NCBI RefSeq assembly: GCF_019059575.1
Contig: NW_024881573.1
Location: 821,001-885,000 of the forward strand
Length of the DNA stretch: 64,000 bases
Direction: 5' to 3'
From: Amphibalanus amphitrite
Taxonomy: Eukaryota; Arthropoda; Thecostraca; Balanomorpha; Balanidae
Below the pieces are notes generated by a model that worked only from the letters and a program-made list of their open reading frames with translations, had not been told where the DNA came from and searched no databases. A program made the position numbers and the translations under genes. Below are positions 33,218-44,090 of the stretch, piece by piece (position 1 is the first letter of the stretch; each line of letters starts with the position of its first letter).

Positions 33218-34370
33218 TAGTGGTGTCAATCGGTTACCAAAATTTCGGTATACCAATACCGAACCGATACCGATTCGGTATTCGGTATTTTATACCAAAA
33301 GCATTTGGTATTTTGTCGGTATTATGAAAGTCAACTACTGTGATAAAAAAATTAAAACATTTTTGATAAACCTTCTGAACTCAAATTTGATTTGCTAAAT
33401 GACATTGGATGAAGAAAAAGGACAACCATGACATATTTCTCCCAAATGCATGATGTCATAACAAATGGGCAAACACATTAACTGCAACATCAAACACATC
33501 AGTCTACCAATGTTAAATGGCAACTTATCAGTGCCAGCAAATTCCAATACCATGAGGATAATTATCTTACAAAAAAGCTAATGTGCAAACCATGTACATT
33601 AAACATTACATACATTGCATTAAACATGTATCAATGTTTAACTCACTGTATACTGGAAAACATACTCTAACTACCTTACTCAAAATTTCCAAAGCGTTCA
33701 TTGGTAACAAATTTGACTTTGTTTTGAGGAGTCTGTGATTGATATTCTTGACCTTGTCTTGCTCTCCATTTCACTGCAATGCAGTTACCTTATCCCAAGG
33801 TCAAAACCCTGTTTTTATAGCACTAGCTTCACCAATATCATCTAATATTGAAGGCAGCATCTATCACTTCATCATCACCCCACAAATTCCCAACTTCGTT
33901 CAACATAAAAAAGATCCTGTGGATAATTTATTTTCTTTACTTAGTGTTCTCTTTCCTGCTCTCAAACACAGAAAGAAATCCCTAGCAATGTAATCAAAAG
34001 CATTCCTAAAATATAATTAGGTCTTGGCTTGATTCGCAAATAGCAGTTTAAAAACTGAACACAAGACATCTAAGAACTTTTAAATGTCGCAGCTGCGCCA
34101 AAACCCGATGTGGCTCAATAACAATTGAAAATAATTGAGCAACATTGTTTTTCTGGTTCTTCATTTTTTAGCGATAGCGGCGTACAATCTTTCTTGAATT
34201 AATTTAAAGAAACCAAAATATGAGCATCATATTTTTAAATTAAGTATACATAAGCAAAAAAGAAAAAAACTTTATTTTATGCAGTTCCGTGCGTTTCGTG
34301 CCTAAATGCAAATGGCCGCCGCCTTCAAGGCTACCATAGTGGAAGTGATGCCATGCCACGTGACAGGCGT

Positions 34371-36282
34371 GACACGTGGGGCATTCCACGATAGATCGTA
34401 CCAGGCCCGTCACCCTCATCTCTCAGATTTTAATGAAAATCGGTCCTAGGGGTAATCATAGGCCCCAAAGACGCCTGGCAAAATATCAGACTTCTCAGAT
34501 CAAAACTTTTTGAGTTAAATTGCATTACATTTTTTTAACTTCGGTATGTAACGGTGAGTTTGATGGCCTATAACTCAAGAACGGGTTAAGCAACCAATAA
34601 AAAGTAAACAACACTAAGCTTGCGATGAATAAAAATTAATATTATTATTAAAAATTCCAAAGAAAAAATTTCATTGTTGAGCAAAAACCTTAATCTTTTT
34701 TCATTTGCCTCTAATGACTTTTGGGACCAAAATTTTTCACATTTTTATTTTTTCAAAATAGTCTTCATGTCATTGCAAATCGACATGCAAAAAATTAGAA
34801 AGGTGTTCTTTCTATAAGTTCCTCATTTTCCCGCAAACAAAATGGGTTTCGGAGGGGTTGATACGACCCCAGTACGTCGTTTCGCTTCTAATAGAGCTAG
34901 AGCCTCGCGGAAAAAAACGAGCGTGTGTGCCGTTACAAGTCGCAGCGATTGGTACCCGATTTTAAGGTCTCAGGTTAACCGGTAGCGTCTGAGATCAGGT
35001 CAAGTGACTGAAGTTACGGGTTCGGTTTTTAGTAAATAACTTCGCAAAAAATGGCCGCAGAGCCGCGATTTTGGCATCATTGTGTTCGCCTAGCTCAGGT
35101 GCATCGAATGGTATACTTTTTGCTAGGGTGAGGTCAACTTAAGTAGTTGACCTCGGGTCAAGGTCAGGTCAGAGCCCCTCAGGTCACGAAGCTGGGCAAA
35201 GGGTATCATATGGCATATCATTCGATTCGGAAGGTCTTCCCGAGTCCATTGGTGGCTTTCCCGACTCTCTAGCTCGATTTGATCGGGAGTTATTGACGAA
35301 AAACTCGTACGACCCTAGTGACGTCATAAATGACGTCACGCAAGGTTAACAATGCAAAAGTAAAACATTGGACTTTGCAAGGAGTGCATGAAATCACGAT
35401 ACCATGTACGTGGGATAGTTTTAGATCATTCTCGGCGCCAAAATAACAGTTTTTATATTTCCCCATTGATTTATAACAGTGATGTCACGTGACCGACCTG
35501 ACCTTATCTAACCTTGAAAAATTCCCAGATATACAAGTTGTGAGACCTCTGGAGGACACCATGTATGCCTCCTGTAACTTTCATCTCGGACAGCTATGGT
35601 CATTGGCGTCCAAAACAATGTCAGAACCAAACAGCCTTTTTCACCCTCGCGCTTATAGGAAAGAGGGTTGAATGAACCCTCTTTTCACTTTTTTCAGATA
35701 ACTCAGACTTGAATTAAAATTTCAGTAACCCGTGATGTCACTAGGCAGCTTTACCACGCCATTTGTAAGCTCCCCTCCCGAAATCAATATTCGAAACCGT
35801 TATCGTGACGTAAAATAAATACATTTATAGAAAGAACACCTTCCTAATTTTTTGCATACTTCTTAACAATGAGCCAAATATTTTTTTAAAGAAATAAAAA
35901 TTCAAAAAAAAATTTGGTCCCAAAGTCCAAAAAATACAAATGAAAGAAAACTCGATATGTCATATATCAAAAATAGCGTATTTTTCGAAATTTCAAAAAT
36001 ACATATTAATCTCTGTTTCATTGCAAGTTCAATGGTATATAACATTTGGCATTTGAATAATCCGTCTTAGAGTTACAGCCCGCCAAACTTAGCGCTGCAA
36101 AGCAAGATCCAAAAAATGTTATACACCATAACTCAAAAATACTTATCTGATAAGCCTGAAATTGTTACAGGTGGATTCAGAGCCCCTGATTACCCCTGAG
36201 ACCAATTCTCGTTAAATTCCGAGAGATGAGGGTGTCAAATTGGAAAAAGTGGTACGATCTATCGTGGAATGCCCCACGTGTC
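34371..36282. mobile_element. Foldback element with ~470-bp inverted arms
   Basis: The arms at about 34,371-34,835 and 35,815-36,282 are inverted, diverged repeats beginning GACACGTGGGGCATTCCACG. Matching inner ends contain AGAAAGAACACCTT and its complement. No ORF of note. Between the arms lies a TTAA-type element. Confidence 0.65.
34850..35690. mobile_element. Diverged TTAA-type element inside the foldback element
   Basis: The left hairpin GGGTTGATACGACCC is followed by GAGCTAGAGCCTCGCGG and AACGAGCGTGTG, as in family A. The right end has CACCCTCGCGC and hairpin AGGGTTGAATGAACCCT. GGTCA clusters and TGACGTCA sites lie between. Older than the other copies. Confidence 0.55.
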
Positions 36283-37002
36283 AATGATTCCGTAAAATTA
36301 TGGACATTTTACTTAGCTTTCATCGCGATATCATTACAGTGGTGTCTGCTATCTATCAGTGTGCCTCGTAAGTAATTATTTATCAAGATTTGTTGTGTTA
36401 AACATTTATTTATGATGAAAATTGGCTGCGTCACTATCGTCACCAGTTGAACTGTAGGTATCATGGATTTTGTTTACATTAATGGTATAGCCCAGCCCAT
36501 CATTGTCATTTGGATACCATTTTTTGATCATGATAACACACGTAACCCTGTCTTGACTGGACTCGAATTGAATGACTTGGGTTCAGGCATGGATGAGATT
36601 CAGGGTTCAAGTTCTTGTCCTTTCACCTCATGCAGATGACTTGAATCCACATCCCAGTTAAGTAACTGACCTGAATATTTGTTAATAGTTACACAATACA
36701 GTTATATTTTTTGCAGTGCAAATAACTTTCTTGTTTTTGTTGCCTTATTTTAAAGTATAACCTTTTAGGTAATGCTTATCATTTGTTTTGAGAAAGTTTG
36801 AATTGTTCCCTGAATTCGGTACCTAGTCGGTATTTCAAGTTTGTTTTGAAAGTTTGAATTGTTCCCTGAATTCGGTACCTAGTCGGTATTTCACCCTATT
36901 TCTGAAAATCGGTTCGGTTTTGGTATACTCTCAGTGGTTTTGGTCGGTATCGGTTTGGTATTGGTTTCCAAAATTTCTAAAACTGACATCACTAGTTCCT
37001 AC

Positions 37003-38226
37003 TGAGGCGGCTTGCGGGGTAGCGCGCCAGAGGTTAGAGGAAGAGTTTGTGGATGCCGACAGTAGGTTAAGGGCGGAGACGGCACTTGATGTCACAGACA
37101 TGGAGAGGCTACTGCCACTCTGTTTGGACACCACTTACTTTAGGGTCAATGGGAAGTTTTTTCAGGCAAAAATGGGGTACCGCTATGGGAAGTCCGGTAA
37201 GTGTGGTCGTAGCCAACTTGTTCATAGAAGCATTCGAGGCAGATGCCCTTCAGTCATTCTCACATCCTATCAAGTTGTGGAAGCGTTAAGTAGATGACAC
37301 TTTTGTCATTCTAAAGAAAGATCATGTACAGGAGTTACTTGCTCATCTAAATTCCCAGCACGAAAGGATCGAGTTCACTGTAGAGACAGAAAGTGAGGGG
37401 TCGCTACCTTTTTTGGATGTAAGGGTATGCAAGCAGGAAGGGGGCACTCTAAAAACAGAAGTATTTAGGAAGCCAACACACACAGACAAATATCTTCACT
37501 TTGAATCGCACCACAGCACACAACACAAGACATCGGTCCCACAAACACTATTCACACGTGCCTCACGCTTCACGACGGCACAGGAAGACGAGAAGCGTGA
37601 GACAATGAATATTGAGCGAGCACTAGCGAAAAACAACTACCCAAAACGAATGGTGCGTCGGGTTTACAATCAGGTCAAGAATAGGGAGCGGCTTAAGGCA
37701 GGTAGGGAAGGTGGGTCAGGGCGGGAGAGTAGAGCGTCGGAGGAGGACAGACGCACGTTTATTAGCATTCCGTATGTCCAGGGGGTTAGTGAGCAGGTGA
37801 CACGCATCCTACGCCCATATGCAAAAGTTAGTACGAGACCGGCTGCAAATCTGAAAGCAAGGCTAGTTAAACCAAAAGACAGGCTAGGGTTTAAGGATAA
37901 GTCGGGGGTAGTTTACCAGTATCAGTGTCAGTGTGTGAAGCTTTATGTGGGGGAGACAGGGAGGAAGCTGAAGACAAGGGAGGCAGAGCATAGGCGGGCT
38001 ATAGCTCAGGGGAACGGGGATCATTCGGGTATCTCAAAACGTGTGGTGGAAACGGGGCATGACATCATGTGGGACGACGTCAAAATTCTGGATTATGAAG
38101 GAAATTGGAGCAAACGAAAGGTCAAGGAGGGTTTTTATATTTCAAGGGTGGACAAACAGAGAAGCCTCAACATCTTGCCAGGGTGGGAGGTACCAGTCGT
38201 GTATGGGGCGCTGCATGCATAGGTGA
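37003..38226 (+). pseudogene. Penelope-like RT palm end plus GIY-YIG endonuclease (broken)
   Basis: The third piece of the interrupted ORF. It reads ARQRLEEEFVDA and LLPLCLDTTYF, changes frame near 37,165 in a T-run, then TAMGSPVSVVVANLF and WKR followed by a TAA stop at 37,287-37,289. That stop falls exactly where the Tyr of the catalytic (Y)VDD box should be, with VDDTFVIL following. The 269-codon frame 37,413-38,222 then gives the RT end and the GIY-YIG domain (GVVYQY, LYVGETGRKLKTR). The RT is dead, while the endonuclease frame is open with Gly-to-Val at its residue 175. Confidence 0.85.
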
Positions 38227-38309
38227 TAGTCGTGCACAAGTGAAGTAGCTCCTGATGTGGAAATGTATGTGAATCGTCGACTGTTGTTCGAAAATGTGAA
38301 CCTTGCGAC

Positions 38310-38725
38310 CACGATCTCAACGCCTTTACGATTACAAACGACCTTCGAGCGCTAACGTTTACGAACGAACTTCTTTTGATTATTATACGCCTCATACGCC
38401 TCATGTATATATTGCGACGTATAGGTGGCGGTGGGCGTGTGTATGTACTTTGAGGCTTTATATCATTGTTTGACGAAATGTGTAAGTGTTATTATGTATT
38501 TGTATCCTTCCAACCAGGCGAGCACTTTAACTATTTCCGCGTGAAAATGAGATTGTATTTTTTCAAATGTGTATTGTCTTGTTGTGTTAGAACTTAAAAC
38601 ATATACCTATGGCTGACGAAGAAGGCAGTAGCCTTCGAAAGCTACCAATTATATAAACTTTACTGGTGTGGAATAACTCTTTTTGCCATAAACAATATGT
38701 CCCAGTACAATAATTCCATTTTTAA
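38310..38725 (+). repeat. Penelope-like terminal repeat (pLTR), right
   Basis: Closely matches 14,242-14,650 and ends a few codons into the ORF start sequence. Together with the left repeat it bounds the element after the three insertions are discounted. Confidence 0.75.
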
Positions 38726-38980
38726 AGTTATTTGAACCGGTTGTTGTACACCGACTACGCGCCTTGATATGTTAATCTGGTAAAATTTCATGGAAGAATT
38801 TTGATTGAAAAACGATAAACTGTCGTTCTTACAAGAAGAGCAAGGTCCTATTTTGAAAATGCATACACTGAGGAACACATTGGATATAGTTTGAATAGTC
38901 TCTGAAACAAGTTGTGACAAAGTGCAGATGAAATATGTCACCGTTTTCCAGACACTTAAAAAATCTTACTTTTCAGTTAA
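38726..38980. other. Unassigned, no gene
   Basis: AT-rich sequence between the Penelope-like element and the next TTAA element. No feature was supported. Confidence 0.3.
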
Positions 38981-39164
38981 TTAACCCTCACCCGCACGTG
39001 GGGGGGGGTGCCACACCCCCCAGGTATAGTTTTTCTGCTCTCTACTCAACATTTTATAGAGCTGGAAGCCTGATTTTTCTTATAGCTGCTGCTTTACTTT
39101 CTTGATGTCCACTTAAATTTTTCAAGCTTCTGTGGTTTTTGGTTTCGGAGATATGACATTGTTC
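38981..39164 (+). mobile_element. TTAA-type element, left end only
   Basis: TTAACCCTCACCCGCACG is followed by hairpin GGGTGCCACACCC. No matching right end before the next element starts at 39,165, so it is truncated or interrupted. Confidence 0.5.
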
Positions 39165-39402
39165 TTAAAGTGACCATCCCACCTTAACAGTAATTTTGAG
39201 TTGAGATAGCTAAATTGGTGGCCATGGCCTGCAAATACCGGTTTGGGCACTCACAACATCGAAAAATGCTTTAATTCGGAGATATGAAATTTCAAACTTG
39301 CAGTTTACGGATTTTAAGGGGCTTATACATTGGAATGCCCCCTTAGCATTTGTGACGTCAGCGGAGATATAACGATTTTTAAATCTTAGACTTAAACCAT
39401 CG
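39165..39402. mobile_element. TTAA MITE of the GGGACC-TCCCACCTT family, truncated
   Basis: It begins TTAAAGTGACCATCCCACC. Its body matches, inverted, the right half of 54,521-55,017 (GTTGAGATA, ATTTCAAA and ACGTCAGCG blocks). It ends abruptly where a family D-like element starts with TTAA at 39,403. Confidence 0.65.
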
Positions 39403-40090
39403 TTAACCCGCGCCCCGCTGCGGGGGGCAGAATCTGCCCCCCCTCCCGTTTTTCGCCAATAACTTCTAAACGCGTTAAGCCAGCGACGTCACACTTTCAG
39501 TAGGGGAGAGTGGGGCAAAGCGGCCACCCTAACGCTTCTCTCGATGCCAACGCTTGATTTTTAAACTTGGAAAGATTCTTTCTATACAGTTGTGAATCCA
39601 CAGCGTCCGATAACTACCACCTTCCAGTGGGTCAAGCACACGGGGTCCAAGTCTATAATTGCACTTAACGATAGCACTAACCTTGTCTCACTTTTCGTTG
39701 AAGTCTGTTCCGAATGGTTTCGGCGACAGACTGGCTGCACTGAGGTTGTTTGGTACGTGCAACTGTAATTAAAGCCACCTGAGGCGCCCTGACACCAAGC
39801 TGAAGCTGGGTTGGAAATGCTTCGTCTTTGCAGATATCACTGGCCGCTGATTCTCGAGTGCCTGAACCGGTAGATGTCGTGGCAAAATTTGGTGTGATAA
39901 TTTGGACCTTACCGCGGTCAGCGCACCCTAAAGCCCTAATAAAGAAACGCCCCCCCCCCCCCCCCAGAGCTTCTGGATTCTCGTTCCAGTCCACCGAATT
40001 CCTTTACCCTAGTCCGCTGCTCGACTCCCTCACCTCAGCCCTCCGTTCCCAGCTTGACGAGCTTTTGGGCCTTGCTGTGGGCTTACTGTA
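39403..40090 (+). mobile_element. TTAA-type element, left end, with unassigned sequence after
   Basis: TTAACCCGCGCCCCGCTG leads into hairpin GGGCAGAATCTGCCC and TTTTTCGCCAATAACTTC, as in the family at 55,797. After about 39,500 the sequence (GGGGAGAGTGGGGCAAAGCG and onward) has no partner in the window. A C-run lies at 39,951-39,965. No right end found. Confidence 0.5.
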
Positions 40091-41199
40091 GGATAAACCC
40101 ATCGAGACAGCCCGTCTCGGTGAGCTTAGTTGGCGAACTACTGCCTTGGGGTGGGTTTCTGGCGGATTGCTGTCCCAATAGGTTTAGATGCGGCCGACTG
40201 TCTCTGAATGTTTGAGCGGTCTCCTCCCGCTGTTAGCTAGTTTCAGTTGATATCTGTCTCAGAAATACTAAAGGAAGGTTAAACGGAAATCGAACGTAAA
40301 ATGAACAGAGGAAATGGTAACGAGTTACCTCATTGAAGAATAGCGCTCGCCTACTCCAAAAGGTTCGGAACCGTTCTTGAAATCTGATTTGCGATCGGGT
40401 TATGGGCTATGGCACAATTTTTCCCATTGGAGTACTTCTAGATTAAGGTTCGGTGCTTTTTTCTAATACAGCAATACGAAAATGGTTATACCTATCGTCC
40501 ACTGGCAGATCCAGGGAGCGCGTATATAAAGCAAATATTTACTCCCCTCCCCTTACATCGCCCGAAATAGACAAAACGTACCTTATGTTTCCTAAAAATA
40601 AAACTTTTATCAGTTTTTTTTTGCTTCATACTGTTCAGCAGTAAGGAATCGAAATCCGAGGAGTTTTTGGATTTTGGACACTGGGGGGGGGGGGGGGGTA
40701 TGTCCCCTACAGCGTCGAAAACGCCGATCTGGATCCGCCTATGACATCATCTCGACTGGGATCTTGCCCCCCACGCCAAAATCGAATCCGCCGCCACTGA
40801 ACAGAGCACACAGCAACAAATGTCGGGTCACGGCCCAGGACAGATATTTCAGCCTATCGAGCTTGGGTGGCGTTCAGATGGGTATGGTTTGGAAGTGCCT
40901 TGCGTAATGTCAAAAATAGTATTGCTTTTCACCTGCCAGGGTATCTGGCTACACAATAAACCATCATTCGGTAATATTTTTCATTTTGGTATCCTAGGTC
41001 CCTGAAGTGCTAGAACGCCTGGATCGCCTACTGTGCGATGTACAGATGTCAAGGCAGGGTCAAGGTCAACTTAGATCATCTAAAAACATTCCGTTTTAGG
41101 CAAGCTGAATTTACTTTTCGTTAAGTTTCTTGGACTGTATTTTTGGTAAAAGCTTCTCATTTCATGATCTCATGTAATATGGACACATAAACAATCGGT
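40091..41199. other. Unassigned; possible decayed hAT element
   Basis: At 40,500-40,742 the ends CACTGGCAGATCCAG and CTGGATCCGCCTATG resemble a hAT inverted repeat, but flanking 8-mers match at only 5 of 8 positions. The rest is unassigned, with a GGTCA cluster near 41,050. Confidence 0.35.
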
Positions 41200-41743
41200 T
41201 TATCAGGGGGGGTTGGTGCACCCCCCCCCCCTGAGGTTTTTCTTAGCTACACGCCGAACCGTTTCAGATAGCCTGCTCAAATTGTCAGTACCCTATGGGG
41301 CATCCTTTGCGCAACTTTTGGTATTTTTTTGTCAAGGTCATGTCAGGTCACGGAGTTATGACGTCATAAAGGGAACAACCTCCGGCCAGATTTACGCTAA
41401 ATTGGAGATTGTTTCACATTGGTATAAATGCCGACTGACCTGACACACTGATGGATTGTTTTAGAATCACAACTGGCTGATTTGACATTGGCACAATGTC
41501 CGTTGACATTTTGAAGGTTACTAAAGGTCAAGGTAAGGTCAGTGACCTCGGTTGACCTGTAATGACTTCTTGCACTTGTATGCCTTTTCGGGGTATTTTG
41601 ATGCCCTGAATTCGAATTTGCTATCCATTTCAGGCATCGTCGGTTGTTTTTTGTAGTTCATTTTGGGTCAGGGTCAGGTCAGTGACGTCACACGCCTGAC
41701 GTGACCCAATGCACAAATGACCTTGCAGACTTCCGATGCTCCC
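41200..41743 (-). mobile_element. TTAA-type element, family E, left part split by BEL
   Basis: Inverted match to about 1,880-2,440: hairpin GGGTTGGTGCACCC, TATGACGTCATAAAGGGAAC and CCTCCGGCCAGATTT blocks. It continues after the BEL element at 49,702. Confidence 0.7.
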
Positions 41744-42507
41744 TGTCGCCACGATGTCCTCTGGTTTACATGCACTGACGACACTCGTGTTTTGTGACTG
41801 GCTGAGTGGGACTAGGAGATCGAAAATTGGGACAGGATCGGTGAGGAAGGCGACAGTCGCTGCCTGATCAAGGCTCCTCAGTGGCGAGGGCGCCGTGAGC
41901 AGACAGATCTACCGATACTTCGACGCCTCGATAGCGAGGCTGGCCGAAGCCGACTGGCCGCACCCCTTGTATGGAAAGAGGCCCCTTTCCCCGGTCTCGA
42001 TGGCGAAACGCGGGAAAAGAGTTAAGCCCTCGGTTTTCGCTGGCGAAACACCGGTGGCCGCCCCCTCACACACCCCAACGAGGTGAGAAAAGCCGAGGTC
42101 CCCGGAAGTAGGACGGGTCACAGTCACACGCTTTTGTGGCCTGCCGTCAGTCCTCGCACTTCCGTCACTTCCGTCTGTCACTTCTCTCACAGCCACTGAG
42201 TTCAACCACTGGACATTTATTGTCACTTCTCACAATTCACTCCAGAATCCAGCTTCACTCCGTACCCCCAACAGACCGCGTTACACGCACACACAGACTG
42301 AACCCGCCTACGACTCACCCGCCCGAGATCAGCTCGTTGGTGCCCCCGCGGCGCGGGACACCAGCGACCAATCAGCGCGCTCCCCGCGCATGACCTCACC
42401 AGGTCAGACACGCCTCGGGCGCCACGTGGCCGCAGCGGCCGGCTCGGCAGCCGCGCGGGCCGGCCGGCGACTCGGCGGGTACCGCTCAGCAGCGGTCGGT
42501 GACAACA
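41744..42507 (-). repeat. BEL/Pao 3' LTR
   Basis: On the element's strand it starts TGTTGTCACC and ends GGTGGCGACA, with TG/CA termini. It pairs with 48,938-49,701 at the same length. The ORFs in it (for example 41,895-42,086) recur in the other LTR and are not genes. Confidence 0.92.
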
Positions 42508-42918
42508 TCCTCCCCCACCGTGTTGCACGAAAGAACAACACACAAAACCATGCACCGACGCGCTGCACAATTGTTGAACATCAAACAACACGTCTTTAGA
42601 CCGCGAATCCCTCCGCGACAAAAATGAGTTTCACCGCTGAGAAACCTCAGCAAACCAACTTTAGGGCAACATAAATCAACCATTCTCCCCCACCGTCAGG
42701 GCCAATGACACGGCTTGGTCATAGCCACGTCTGTTGCCATGCGCGCTCTGTACGTTACCGATCACCCACACGGTGGCCTTCACACCCCACGACCACGTGA
42801 CCGTTGCTGATCCCCAGCCCCTCGAAATGGCGAGCCACTGGGAATCAGCAGAATATCTGATATTTCGCCTCCTCGATGGCGAGGTTGATCTTGCGTGTTG
42901 CAAGATTCCGGCTTCCGT

Positions 42919-44090
42919 TCACGCGCAGTCCTCCTCGAGGAAACATATCTTTGCGGTTGGCCGAGTGTAGACTTTCCCGCCGGATGTCCTCAGCTCCGCC
43001 GATCTCACTCTTCCGTCCCTACCTGGGAAAACCCGAACGATCCGCGCCAGGGGTCACGAGCCTCTGGTGAGGTTCGACTCTGCCATGAGTACGAGATCAC
43101 CGACCCGCAGATTCCTCGTTTCTTGACGCCACTTGCTGGGACTTGTTAGGCTCGGTAGGTACTCTCGGGTCCACCGCCTCCATACATGCTCCGCTAGCGC
43201 CTGTGACTGTCTCCATCGGCGACGGCTGGAGATCTCACCCTCTCTTGTCAGTGCCGGGGCGAGATGAGGTGAAGCGCAGCCCAGCAGGAAGTGATTGGGC
43301 GTTAGAGCCTCAGAGTCAGCCGGATCCGAGCTCACGTAGGTGAGCGGTCTGCTATTGACCATATGCTCTACCTCGGCGAACACGGTCAGCAGGACCTCGT
43401 CGGTCAGCAGCTGCGAACCGACCACGGCCTGCAGGCATGTCTTGACGGATCTCACCATTCGCTCCCAGACACCGCCCATGTGGCTAGCCGCTGGCGGGTT
43501 GAACCGCCAGTCGATCTCGAACGCGCTCATTCTCTCTGGCATGGCTGCTGATAGAGCCTGGAGCTCCTGGCGAAGCTCCCGGTCGCTACCGATGAAGTTC
43601 GTGCCGCGATCCGAGAAGATGACCGCCGGCTGCGACCTGCGCGCGAAGAAGCGCCTCAGAGCCATGATACAGCTGTCGATGTCGAGAGCGTGCGCCACTT
43701 CCAAGTGCACAGCTCGAGTGGCCATGCATGTCGCTAGCAGGCCATACCGTTTCTCCGTCTTACGGAATCGCTTCACCAGCAACGGTCCGAAGAAGTCTAT
43801 GCCCGCGTTCTTGAACGGCCGACCAGCTTCTAGTCTCTGGCTCGGGAGGTCACCCATCCGCGGCGGCGTTGGCGTTGTCCTGCGCCTATGGCAGAAAGAA
43901 CAGTCCCGGAGCTGCTTCTTTACTGCGGCGCGTCCCTGTGGCATCCAATACCTTTGTCGAACTTCATTTAGGGTGTGCTCCACCCCGGCATGGCCGTGCC
44001 TTACATGTTCGTGGCTGATCACGAGTCGAGCGAGCTCGCTCTTCCGTGGAAGGATGACTGGTCTGGATGTCTCGCGTCTTCTTGCGTGGC
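42919..44090 (-). pseudogene. BEL/Pao integrase (frame-broken)
   Basis: The region reads LPRKSELARLVISHEHV upstream of the open 322-codon frame 43,054-44,022. It has an N-terminal His/Cys zinc site (HGHAGVEH with CSFC at residues 41-44) and the catalytic core: GIDFFGP (Asp 76), FSDRGTNFIG (Asp 138) and SHMGGVWERMV (Glu 187). The typical C-terminal block (FPGRDGRVR, GGKVYTRP) lies in another frame from about 43,053 down to a TGA at 42,919-42,921. Another frame change separates it from RT/RNase H near 44,060-44,090. It would join cDNA to the genome. Confidence 0.85.

Larger units (their letters stand above)
33218..36994. mobile_element. hAT-like element splitting the Penelope RT
   Basis: A 3,777-bp element with ends TAGTGGTGTCAAT and CTGACATCACTA and a perfect 8-bp duplication GTTCCTAC (33,210-33,217 and 36,995-37,002). 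The termini carry GGTAT/ATACC-rich subterminal repeats (33,235-33,320 and 36,830-36,970), as in the MITE at 5,163-5,422. No transposase was recognised. The interior holds the foldback element at 34,371-36,282. Confidence 0.85.
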
